Assembly: GCA_013042125.1 (NCBI GenBank)
Contig: JABDQS010000307.1
Location: 1 to 10,554 of the forward strand
Origin: Eudoraea sp.
Lineage (GTDB): Bacteria; Bacteroidota; Bacteroidia; Flavobacteriales; Flavobacteriaceae
Direction: 5' to 3'
Length of the DNA stretch: 10,554 nt
Made by a program: the position numbers and the translations under genes. The notes below the pieces were generated by a model. It saw only the letters and a program-made list of their open reading frames with translations. It ran no database searches and had not been told where the DNA came from. Below are positions 1-7,746 of this stretch, in pieces. Each line of letters begins with the position of its first letter. Within the stretch, counting starts at the first letter, position 1.

Positions 1-2206
1 CCCTATTAAACGAGAGAGGAGGTTTTATTTTGATCACATTTTCATTGGGTCCATCAGTACTCACTAAAATATGATTTTCACGCAATTTATTTTTGAGAAC
101 AAAAGCCAATTCTGTCAGAGGCTCACCTTTTGATCCATTTAATTCCAACCCCAGGAACAATCCATAGCCTCTTACGTCTCCAATCACCGAATGTGATTTC
201 TGAAGACCCCATAATTCGTCCTTAAGATAGTCACCGGTTATTTTTGCGTGTTCCATTAAGCCTTCTTCTTCAATCACTTCTAAAACTGACAGGCCAATGG
301 CACAAGACACCGGATTTCCTCCAAAAGAACTAAAGAATTCGGGACCTTTTTCAAAAGATCCCATCACTTCTTCTGTAGTAATAACAGCGCCAATGGGATG
401 ACCATTACCCATAGGTTTACCGATAATTACAATATCCGGAATAACACCGTGAAGCTCGTATCCCCAAAAAACATCGCCTAAACGTCCAAAACCAACCTGT
501 ACTTCATCACTGATACAAAGTCCACCCTGTTCCCGAATCTTAGGGTAAACAGCCTGCAGATATCCTTTGGCCAATGGAACTTGTCCTCCACACCCCACAA
601 TGGGTTCTGCTATAAAAGCAGCAATATTCCCTTTATTTTCTGCTATCTGCTCTATTGTTCTTTTTGAGAACTCAGCTCCTGCACTGCCGTCATCGGTCCA
701 TTTAGAACCGAAGACCTTTGGCAGAGGAGTTTCTATTGTTTCTGTTTGTTGCCCTATACCTTTAGTGGCCTGATATTTATAAGCACTAATGTTGATGCCT
801 GTATTGGTGTGTCCGTGATAGCCGTGCTCCATTACCATAACATTTTTATGCCGGGTATGATATTTGGCCATCCTTATGGCGAGATCACTGGCCTCACTTC
901 CCGAGTTTACAAAAAACACTTTGTTAAGCGCAGGGGGGAATTTTTCTAAAAGAGCTGTGCTATATTTTTCTAGTGCATCATATAAGTACCTTGTGTTTGT
1001 GTTCAATTGTGCCATAGCACGCTGACCGGCCTTTACCACATGGGGATGACAATGCCCGGCTATCATAATGTTATTATAGGCATCTAAAAAAGTATTCCCC
1101 TTGGAATCATACATATATTGAAAGGCTGCTCCTTGCATATGGATGGGATTCGTGTAGCTCAAAGAGAGGTTTATTCCAAAATGCTTTTTTCGATTCCCAA
1201 GGAGTATGGTTGTTTTGGTCGGAAAATAATTGGGTAATGAACATGCTGCACGAAATTCGTTTTTAGCCTCAATAGGATTTATTGAGATCAATTTATGCAA
1301 CAGGGCCCAAGCTCCTTTTTCACTAATAGTAATATATGGTGAATCTGGTTTCTGTTCCTTTGTGCAGGCTGAATTGCATACGCTAATGCACAGCCTGGCA
1401 GCAATTAAATAATAGAGACAATCGCATTCAAGGGCAGTTAACTCAAGTTCTTTGTGGTACCCTTTTAATACCTCTACTGCATCTTGCAGTGGTTCTTCCT
1501 TATTCATCATCACGTAGGTCATAGCAATAGCTACCTCATTGACCAACCAGGAATAACACATATCACCGAAGTCTATAATTCCTGATACTTTTTCACCATC
1601 TGTTAAGATATTCCAATCATTGGCATCATTATGAATAAGACCTTGTCTAAGGTCATAGGCAACCGGCCCAATATGTTCTTCGAACTGCAAAAAGAAGTAC
1701 TCCACAAGATTTCGATCTTTTGTATTCGGGATAAAGGTGCGATAGTGATAATTCTTTTTAAAGTGCTTTAAGTCCCAAACAATCTCTTTAGCTTTAAATA
1801 TTTCAACATCTACCTGAAGCAGCCTTTGATCCAAATGCCCAAGGAACATACCCAGGGAGGACAATAGGGTAGGGGATTGTGAAACTTCTCCTAAAAATTC
1901 TCCTTCTATAAAGGTCAATAAGCGGTAAAGGTGATCACTGCTTTCAACAAATGGATTTCCCTCTTTTGTAGGAATCCTTTGTGGGAATTGGTAAACTTCT
2001 AATTTTAGTAAGTGTGATAAAATAAGATCTTCAGCGAGAATTTCTTTTTTTGTTTTGGGGTGGCTGCAGTATTGTTTTAAAACAAAAGTTCCTTCCTTAG
2101 AGAGTACTTTATAATTAGTGCTGTCATAGCCCTCCAGGGAAGTAATGGATGAGAGAGTAAGACCGTATTCTTGCTCCAGGATTGTTTCGATCTTCATACA
2201 GGCCAT
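1..2206 (-). CDS. Fused APH-type kinase / class III aminotransferase-like phospho-lyase (3' end cut by window edge)
   Basis: Partial gene: 735 complete codons, open from an ATG at 2206 to the left edge. A TAG lies directly before that ATG in frame; an alternative Met is at 2197. Residues about 1-330 form a small-molecule kinase of the APH/hydroxylysine-kinase type, with candidate ATP lysine K44, Brenner motif H192-N-D194-x4-N199, and metal-binding I-I-D212-F-G. Residues about 345-735 are a PLP fold-type I, class III domain: the DAYNN...GHCHP block typical of the AGXT2L (ETNPPL/PHYKPL) phospho-lyase subgroup, PLP-phosphate loop NSGSEA at 434-439, YHGHT near 463, D567 in SDEVQVGFGR, and the Schiff-base lysine K597 in IIGKPMGNG. 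The last visible residues (KIKPPLSFNR) normally lie about 30 residues before the end of this family. The inferred role is phosphorylation of an amino alcohol followed by elimination of phosphate and ammonia; the substrate is unknown. A plain aminotransferase activity is the alternative. No signal peptide, so cytoplasmic. Confidence 0.9.
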   Translation of the reverse strand, partial: MACMKIETILEQEYGLTLSSITSLEGYDSTNYKVLSKEGTFVLKQYCSHPKTKKEILAEDLILSHLLKLEVYQFPQRIPTKEGNPFVESSDHLYRLLTFIEGEFLGEVSQSPTLLSSLGMFLGHLDQRLLQVDVEIFKAKEIVWDLKHFKKNYHYRTFIPNTKDRNLVEYFFLQFEEHIGPVAYDLRQGLIHNDANDWNILTDGEKVSGIIDFGDMCYSWLVNEVAIAMTYVMMNKEEPLQDAVEVLKGYHKELELTALECDCLYYLIAARLCISVCNSACTKEQKPDSPYITISEKGAWALLHKLISINPIEAKNEFRAACSLPNYFPTKTTILLGNRKKHFGINLSLSYTNPIHMQGAAFQYMYDSKGNTFLDAYNNIMIAGHCHPHVVKAGQRAMAQLNTNTRYLYDALEKYSTALLEKFPPALNKVFFVNSGSEASDLAIRMAKYHTRHKNVMVMEHGYHGHTNTGINISAYKYQATKGIGQQTETIETPLPKVFGSKWTDDGSAGAEFSKRTIEQIAENKGNIAAFIAEPIVGCGGQVPLAKGYLQAVYPKIREQGGLCISDEVQVGFGRLGDVFWGYELHGVIPDIVIIGKPMGNGHPIGAVITTEEVMGSFEKGPEFFSSFGGNPVSCAIGLSVLEVIEEEGLMEHAKITGDYLKDELWGLQKSHSVIGDVRGYGLFLGLELNGSKGEPLTELAFVLKNKLRENHILVSTDGPNENVIKIKPPLSFNR

Positions 2207-2336
2207 CTATTTAGTCCAATAAACATAGAACTTTTCAAATAGACATAAAAGGAAAGTGATAATTACCTAACGAGAAGTTGCAAGACTTGTGTTAGCCAGG
2301 ATCTATCGCGAAATAAGAAAATAGACCTCCTTTTAT

Positions 2337-4748
2337 CTATCTTAATTTGGGATAGTCCAAGGGATTAACTTCATGCATTATCTGATAGATCTTTTCAAAG
2401 ATATCTTCAGCATTAGGTTTTGAAAAATAATCCCCATCTGTAGCATATGCTGGTCTGTGCGCTTTTGCACTAAGGGTTTGTGGGGCACTGTCCAGATATT
2501 GATAAGCACCTTGTTTTTCTATGATCTCTTGCATTAGATAGCCTGCGCAACCTCCCGGAACGTCTTCATCAACAATAAGTAAACGGTTTGTTTTGATAAC
2601 GCTTTTCAAAACGTCATGTTCAAGGTCGAAAGGAAGCAGTGACTGTGCGTCAATGACTTCAATATTGATACCAACTTCCTTTAATTCTTGTGCCACCTCC
2701 AAAACAATTCTCAAAGTAGAACCGTAGGATACGACAGTTATATCCGTACCCTCCTTAACGGTTTCAACAACACCAATAGGAGTACAAAGTTTCCCGAGAT
2801 TTGCTGGTTTAGCTTCTTTAAGCCGGTACCCATTTAAACTCTCAATGACAAGCGCAGGTTCATCACTCTTTAATAATGTATTGTAGAAACCGGCGGCCTG
2901 TGTCATATTCCTGGGAACCAGAACATACATACCTCGAAGTAAATGAATTATTCCTCCCATTTGGGAACCTGAATGCCAGATACCTTCCAAACGATGTCCG
3001 CGAGTTCTTACGATCAACGGAGCCTTTTGTTTGCCAACCGTTCTGTATAACAAGGTAGCGAGATCATCACTAAGTGTTTGCAGGCAATACATAACATAAT
3101 CCAAATATTGAATTTCGGCGATGGGTCTAAGACCTCTTAGTGCCATGCCGATACCCTGACCAATGATGGTCGTTTCGCGTATGCTTGTGTCTGAGACGCG
3201 AAGCTCACCATATTTTTTTTGCAAGCCCTCTAATCCCTGGTTGACGTCTCCAATGGCACCACTATCTTCCCCAAAGATCAGGACCTCGGGATATTTACTT
3301 AATATTTGATCAAAATTATCCCGAAGAATAATCCGACCATCAACCATTTCCGGCTGGTCCTCATATTGCGGCTTAATTTCCGCTACATTGGTTGCTTTAG
3401 AAGGAAGTTCGCTATAGAGATGCGAACTGAAACGAGGTTGCATTTTCACTATAAAGTCATCTATCCATTGAGATAAGGCCTGCTTCTCCTGTGATTGTTC
3501 CCCTAACATATATCTCATGGCTTTTCTTGCCTTTGAGGCCAGATCTTTTTTTAAGGGCTCTTCTATGGCGATCAGATCATTCTTGATTTTAGTAATAAAG
3601 GCCTTATTTGGACTACTTTGCGCTGCATCCTCGAGTAATTGCACTATTTCCTTCTTGGCTTCCCTGTGTGGTTCTAAAAATTCGTACCAGGCGTCTTTTC
3701 GGGCCATTCTTATCTCGATCTTCATCCTTTTCTCAAGAGCCGTCAGCTCTTCTTCTGACGCTATTTTGTTAGAAAGGATCCAATTTCTGAACCGTTTATT
3801 GCAGTCGTGTTTCTTTTCCCATTCTAGCCGATCTTCACTTTTGTAGCGCTCGTGTGATCCCGAAGTACTGTGTCCCTGAGGTTGGGTAAGTTCAGTTACA
3901 TGGATCAAGACCGGGACATGTTCCTCCCTTGCTATATCTGAGGCATTTTCATACGCGTGGATCAAGGCGGTATAATCCCAGCCTTTCACTCTTAATATCT
4001 CATACCCCTTTTCCTCTTCGTTACGCTGAAATCCTTTTAAGATCTCAGAGATATTTTCTTTGGTGGTATGGTATTTAGAAGGCACCGAAATTCCAAATGC
4101 ATCATCCCAAACGCTGATGACCATAGGAACTTGTAATACTCCGGCGGCATTAATTGTCTCAAAAAAGTGGCCTTCACTCGTACTGGCATTTCCTATAGTA
4201 CCCCAGGCAACCTCGTTGCCATTTTCTGAAAAGTTTGCTGAATCGATCCCTTCTACATTGCGATATATCTTTGATGCTTGCGCCAGACCCAATAAGCGGG
4301 GCATTTGCCCTGCCGTTGGAGAGATATCTGCACTACTGTTCTTCTGTTCTGTAAGATTTTTCCAGGTACCATCTTCGTGGAGACTGAAGGTTCCAAAATG
4401 ACCCCCCATTTGTCTACCGGCACTCATAGGTTCTTTCCCAAGATCTGTGGTGGCATAAAGTCCATGGAAAAAAGCTTTTGGTGTTAGATGCCCAAGCGCC
4501 ATCATAAAGGTCTGATCTCTGTAGTAGCCACTTCTAAAATCACCATCCTTAAAGGACCTCGCCATTGCTAATTGCGGGACTTCCTTTCCATCTCCAAAAA
4601 TACCAAACTTGGCCTTTCCTGTAAGCACTTCTCTCCTGCCCAGTAAACTGCATTCTCTGCTCATGACCGCTATTTCATAGTCATGAAGGATCTGCTTCCG
4701 AAATTCATCGAAGGATATATCTTCACTGGTCTGTAGATTAGGGTCCAT
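2337..4748 (-). CDS. Fused 2-oxoacid dehydrogenase E1 alpha/beta (branched-chain type likely)
   Basis: ThDP-dependent E1 of a 2-oxoacid dehydrogenase complex, with alpha and beta subunits in one 803-residue chain. It decarboxylates a 2-oxoacid and passes the acyl group to lipoyl-E2 in the cytoplasm. The alpha part is about residues 15-400. It has SEG at 191-193 and G-H293-S-T-S, whose HSTS resembles the phosphorylation-loop histidine region of branched-chain E1alpha. A charged, probably helical stretch (about 305-440) leads to the beta part (about 465-790), with GED at 493-495, E525 in DTSIRE (position of the ThDP-activating Glu), and H592 in WHSG. The usual GDG...NN Mg-ThDP motif reads GNA (186-188) and DD (215-216). 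I recall this variant from fused Bacteroidota E1s, so the enzyme is probably active. Start at 4748 gives the expected N-terminus; stop is TAG. Branched-chain specificity is likely but unproven. E2 and E3 are not nearby. Confidence 0.93.
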   Translation of the reverse strand: MDPNLQTSEDISFDEFRKQILHDYEIAVMSRECSLLGRREVLTGKAKFGIFGDGKEVPQLAMARSFKDGDFRSGYYRDQTFMMALGHLTPKAFFHGLYATTDLGKEPMSAGRQMGGHFGTFSLHEDGTWKNLTEQKNSSADISPTAGQMPRLLGLAQASKIYRNVEGIDSANFSENGNEVAWGTIGNASTSEGHFFETINAAGVLQVPMVISVWDDAFGISVPSKYHTTKENISEILKGFQRNEEEKGYEILRVKGWDYTALIHAYENASDIAREEHVPVLIHVTELTQPQGHSTSGSHERYKSEDRLEWEKKHDCNKRFRNWILSNKIASEEELTALEKRMKIEIRMARKDAWYEFLEPHREAKKEIVQLLEDAAQSSPNKAFITKIKNDLIAIEEPLKKDLASKARKAMRYMLGEQSQEKQALSQWIDDFIVKMQPRFSSHLYSELPSKATNVAEIKPQYEDQPEMVDGRIILRDNFDQILSKYPEVLIFGEDSGAIGDVNQGLEGLQKKYGELRVSDTSIRETTIIGQGIGMALRGLRPIAEIQYLDYVMYCLQTLSDDLATLLYRTVGKQKAPLIVRTRGHRLEGIWHSGSQMGGIIHLLRGMYVLVPRNMTQAAGFYNTLLKSDEPALVIESLNGYRLKEAKPANLGKLCTPIGVVETVKEGTDITVVSYGSTLRIVLEVAQELKEVGINIEVIDAQSLLPFDLEHDVLKSVIKTNRLLIVDEDVPGGCAGYLMQEIIEKQGAYQYLDSAPQTLSAKAHRPAYATDGDYFSKPNAEDIFEKIYQIMHEVNPLDYPKLR

Positions 4749-4764
4749 GCACTAAAAGTTTGTA

Positions 4765-4795
4765 CGAAAATATCAAAATCTGAGGATTTTTACAA
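4765..4795 (-). promoter_or_regulatory. Candidate flavobacterial promoter for the E1 gene
   Basis: On the minus strand a TTG (4793-4795) is followed after 20 bp by TATTTTCG (4765-4772). This matches five of the six fixed bases of the Bacteroidota -7 consensus TAnnTTTG, and the spacing lies in the usual range for the -33 TTG. The start of transcription would fall roughly 10 nt before the ATG at 4748, leaving a very short leader. The region is AT-rich, so a chance match is quite possible. Confidence 0.35.
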
Positions 4796-4801
4796 TGAGT
4801 A

Positions 4802-4820
4802 GACAATGATAATCATTAAC
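4802..4820. promoter_or_regulatory. Fur-box-like operator upstream of the E1 gene
   Basis: The plus strand reads GACAATGATAATCATTAAC, which matches 17 of 19 positions of the classical Fur consensus GATAATGATAATCATTATC; the differences are at positions 3 and 18. The core AATGAT-A-ATCATT is a perfect 6-1-6 dyad. It lies 54-72 bp upstream of the E1 ATG, within one candidate -7 element (4804-4811) and just upstream of the other candidate promoter. Fur-family proteins (Fur, Zur, Mur) bind such sites in proteobacteria. Whether the Fur protein of this organism uses the same box is inference. Confidence 0.5.
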
Positions 4821-4830
4821 AATTTGTCAA
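4804..4830 (-). promoter_or_regulatory. Second candidate promoter for the E1 gene, overlapping the Fur-like box
   Basis: On the minus strand TTGACA (4825-4830) is followed by TATCATTG (4804-4811), which has five of six fixed bases of TAnnTTTG. The spacer from TTG to TA is 16 bp, slightly short for flavobacterial promoters. The -7 element lies inside the Fur-like box, so a bound repressor would occlude it. This is a weaker call than the downstream candidate by spacing, but its position relative to the box makes regulatory sense. Confidence 0.27.
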
Positions 4831-4881
4831 TTATTTGTTATTATATTTTAAATAATGAAAAATAAGTTAAATAAACAGGAG

Positions 4882-4906
4882 AAAAATTAGGAATTATCTA
4901 ACTTTT
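4882..4906 (-). terminator. Weak AU-rich hairpin overlapping the stop of the barrel-protein gene
   Basis: On the minus strand the arms AAAAGTTAG (4898-4906) and CTAATTTTT (4882-4890) can pair over 9 bp, including one G-U, around a 7-nt loop. The stem begins inside the TAA stop at 4905-4907. The 3' arm itself carries the U-run, as in some AT-rich intrinsic terminators. GC content is low and predicted stability would be modest. It is placed where the uvrA-side transcript would be expected to end, before the E1 promoter region. Confidence 0.33.
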
Positions 4907-7739
4907 AGAACCATTTTCTGGTAAAGAGACCAATAAGTGTTTTAGGGCTGAGGGTAACTACAAATCTAATTTTTTCGTCATAGCCGGGCTGAGCAATTTC
5001 CCAACCGTTATTGGAATAAAGAGGGAAGTACAATTCAAAATAATCCGTTACAAGGTTAAGCCTTACACCAGAGTCGTAAACAAAGCGAGGATCGAACCCT
5101 TTGTTTTTTACATAACCCAGGTCCCCATAAAGTTCTACCCAACGCCAAATATTAATACTTGCATTTGTTGTAGCGATCCAATCGTTGGCAAATGGATTTT
5201 CTAATTGTGACTTAAATCCCCCTTCGGCAATAATGATCTGCTGACTGGTGATCCCCGATTCTTCTGACCGTCCAAGATAATTGTAGTCGAACAAATAATC
5301 AGTAGGTCTGTCCAAAGCGAAACTAAAGAAATCAGAATTTGTTTCATTTCGTATAAACTTACCGGCGAAAAAGCGAAGATTCAATTGTCGGTTGTTATCA
5401 AAGAGCTTACGATACTCCAGATTCAGGGCGAGTTTGGTAAAATTCGCAGAATACTGAGCATCTGCGAACCATGAGAAATAGTTTATGATACCGTTGTTAT
5501 AATGGTTGTACCTGACATTGAATACGCTGTAATCCGGATCCGTCTCAATATCTAAGGAGGGATCTATATCACGGAGCACATTTACATGTCTGAATACAAG
5601 TGATTTGCGCTCATTGGAAATCAGATCATCCGGTCGCCACCCAAAACCGATGGCAGGAGTAATTGTACTATAGCGGGAATTGGTCTGAAAATGGAAGCTC
5701 GAAGCATTCAAACTAACATTCATGACGTAGAGTCCACTTTTACTTAGATACTTACGATAATTAAAACCGGCAGATCCTACCATCGATCTTTCTTTTAAGG
5801 CAAAAGAAGGTGCAATTGCAAAAATAAAAGGACGTTCTAAAAGCGTTTTATTGGTAAGTCTGAGACCGGGTGAGATGCCGTCGTATACATTAAAACCCGC
5901 AACAGGCATATAGAATATCTGAGTGTAATATGGGTTCTCAGAATCTTTGAGGAATTGAAATTTTAATTTCTTGTTACTGGATAGAAATCCACTTAAGGAT
6001 TTCCAGTTATCGCGTTGATTGAATTCGGGAATTTTTTGATCGTAATTTAATACAAGACGCTCCTCCTTATTATTTGGAATATTGACCGTATCTAAGAGCG
6101 TGATATCCGAAAACCAGTATCTGGCGGTCACAGAATCCTGACGCAGGCCAAAGAGTGAAATAGGAACATTGGTCCCTGTCTTGTTCTTGAGGATGACCTG
6201 AAGACTATCTTCTTTTTTAACCACTTTTTTGATCTTAAAATCAATACGCTTATCAGTACTCACATAGGTGTCAAAGAACCAGCTTACATCCTGTGAAACA
6301 TTAGATTCCAAAGTATTTTCAAAGTCTTTAGGGGTAACAGGTTTAAGTTTATAGTTGTTGTAAAATTCCTTAATGCTTTTGTTTATTTTCTCAGGACTCG
6401 AATAGGCAGCAAGGTAAGAAAGACCTAAACCGGCCTTGTAATTATTAGCGATCTTTTGATTGAATTTAATGAGCGAGTCATTTGGAGTAGTTAATCGTTG
6501 GTCCAGATTCTTCCTGGCAGTAAGCATATAAAGAAAAGGATACTGATCATTAAAAGACATCTGAGCCAGATGAAAATTCCGAACCAGCCAGATAGAGGAG
6601 AGTTTACCCATCAATTTTTGATCGGGGTAATAGGTATCCACAAAGTTTATCATAAGGTAATTCACAATGGCATCGGAGACCCACTGTTCTTTACGGGGAT
6701 TTAAAAAAAGTGTTTCCCTCAGATAACTTATCAAGGCTGTTTTAAGGAACTTCATTTCGAACTGAAATTGTTCCTGATAAGGTCTTATAAAAGAAGGTAA
6801 TTGATTTAATCCATATAATGGGTTCTTATTAAAATCGATCTCACTTACCAGCAATTGTTCATAAGGAAAATCACCTAAATTCTCATGAATGAATCGCGTA
6901 ATTCTGTTGATGGAAATTCCTTGAGAGATCTCATCGTATTTACCCGATTGTATATCTGTAACTACAATAAGATATGGAGTAACATGCTTTACAAATCTAT
7001 TCCTGGTATTGAGGATTATGTCACAACTCTTTCGGTCTTCCCCTCTAAGACTGGCGATTTGTTTGGTGGGGTATTTGGTGATATTTACTTCATTGAAATT
7101 GGTTCCCAAAAAGAGGGAGTCAGGAAAGGTAAAATTAATATTGGTATTCGTATTTCCGGTAAAGAGGTCTTCCAAATTCTTATTGGAATACAATTGCCAG
7201 GAACCATCGTATACGGCCGGACTCAAATACCAGTCTTTCAGGTAATAGTCGCCCTGGTAATCATAACCGTAGGGGGTATATCTGTTCGGAGGTAAATTAA
7301 CTGTGTAGGTAAAGTACATTTTTAACGATTCTCCAGGCGGTAGCGGACTATTTAATTCAATCCTGATAAGGTCCTTTTCTTTTGTGCGTTTCCACGAAAG
7401 GGCCCTGAACTCAAAATCGGCTATTCCAAATATCTGGGTAGATCCACGCTCCTCCGGTTTTGCAAGATGCAGACTCCTTTTAAAATCTTCAGCAAAACGT
7501 TTCGCTAAGGCTGTTTTTTTATCAGAATATGCATGGGCCCAATCATTGAAATAGAGTTCATTAAGGGTATCCTGAGAACTATTTTGGTAAGTGAATTCTT
7601 GTTGGATGTTAATATCCTTAGTATCAGCCTCTAAAGTAGCTTTAAGTGTATTTGTATGTTGTGCAATTCCCTGAAAAAACCCTAATAAAAATAAAAGGAC
7701 AAAAAATCTCAATAGGACAGCATCATTTCTTCGCAACAT
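4905..7739 (-). CDS. M1-aminopeptidase-like protein lacking zinc-site motifs, with C-terminal outer-membrane beta-barrel
   Basis: Exported 944-residue protein. Residues 1-26 are a signal peptide: RR near the start, hydrophobic LLRFFVLLFLLGFF, probable cut near GIA-Q. Residues about 30-270 resemble the N-terminal beta domain of M1 aminopeptidases, with YFNDWAHAYSD, a long Tyr-rich section and PAVYDGSW. Residues about 275-490 match the M1 catalytic region in layout (NLGDFPYEQL, then helices). However, the zinc helix reads KTALISYL (333-340) where HExxH belongs, the WLNEG position reads W353-V-S-D-A, and the GxMEN region reads NPLYGLNQLP (306-315). No HExxH occurs anywhere. From about 600 to the end, alternating aromatic strands with turns form a beta-barrel ending in Phe944, as expected for BAM-inserted proteins. 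I infer a non-enzymatic surface or periplasmic domain on an outer-membrane anchor; the function is unknown. The start at 7739 is 7 bp after the preceding stop, suggesting coupled translation. Only one Cys (C239). Confidence 0.82.
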   Translation of the reverse strand: MLRRNDAVLLRFFVLLFLLGFFQGIAQHTNTLKATLEADTKDINIQQEFTYQNSSQDTLNELYFNDWAHAYSDKKTALAKRFAEDFKRSLHLAKPEERGSTQIFGIADFEFRALSWKRTKEKDLIRIELNSPLPPGESLKMYFTYTVNLPPNRYTPYGYDYQGDYYLKDWYLSPAVYDGSWQLYSNKNLEDLFTGNTNTNINFTFPDSLFLGTNFNEVNITKYPTKQIASLRGEDRKSCDIILNTRNRFVKHVTPYLIVVTDIQSGKYDEISQGISINRITRFIHENLGDFPYEQLLVSEIDFNKNPLYGLNQLPSFIRPYQEQFQFEMKFLKTALISYLRETLFLNPRKEQWVSDAIVNYLMINFVDTYYPDQKLMGKLSSIWLVRNFHLAQMSFNDQYPFLYMLTARKNLDQRLTTPNDSLIKFNQKIANNYKAGLGLSYLAAYSSPEKINKSIKEFYNNYKLKPVTPKDFENTLESNVSQDVSWFFDTYVSTDKRIDFKIKKVVKKEDSLQVILKNKTGTNVPISLFGLRQDSVTARYWFSDITLLDTVNIPNNKEERLVLNYDQKIPEFNQRDNWKSLSGFLSSNKKLKFQFLKDSENPYYTQIFYMPVAGFNVYDGISPGLRLTNKTLLERPFIFAIAPSFALKERSMVGSAGFNYRKYLSKSGLYVMNVSLNASSFHFQTNSRYSTITPAIGFGWRPDDLISNERKSLVFRHVNVLRDIDPSLDIETDPDYSVFNVRYNHYNNGIINYFSWFADAQYSANFTKLALNLEYRKLFDNNRQLNLRFFAGKFIRNETNSDFFSFALDRPTDYLFDYNYLGRSEESGITSQQIIIAEGGFKSQLENPFANDWIATTNASINIWRWVELYGDLGYVKNKGFDPRFVYDSGVRLNLVTDYFELYFPLYSNNGWEIAQPGYDEKIRFVVTLSPKTLIGLFTRKWF

Positions 7740-7746
7740 ATTGATC

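Noticed and set aside
2207..2336. TATGTTTA just upstream of the kinase/phospho-lyase ATG as a -7 element, and the short palindrome CAAGACTTG
   Set aside because: No TTG lies 17-23 bp upstream of the TATGTTTA, and a 4-1-4 palindrome is expected by chance. Nothing in this 130-bp gap is convincing.
2318..2339. GGAGG on the minus strand just after the E1 stop, inside a small ATAGA/TCTAT hairpin with a U-rich tail
   Set aside because: No start codon follows at ribosome-binding distance and the kinase/phospho-lyase ATG is over 100 nt away. The stem has only five clean pairs and low GC, so neither a ribosome-binding site nor a terminator is supported.
4060..4401. Open plus-strand frame of 113 codons opposite the E1 gene
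   Set aside because: It overlaps the conserved ThDP-site coding region of E1 on the other strand, and its product shows no family features.
6873..6887. HENLG (residues 285-289) as a possible HExxH zinc motif in the M1-like protein
   Set aside because: There is no second His at the fifth position, and the segment aligns with the helix before the M1 substrate-binding loop, not with the zinc helix.
6885..7295. Open plus-strand frame of 136 codons opposite the barrel-protein gene
   Set aside because: Its translation has no recognisable domain, and it lies wholly opposite a long minus-strand gene with a signal peptide and coherent fold. It is an antisense shadow.
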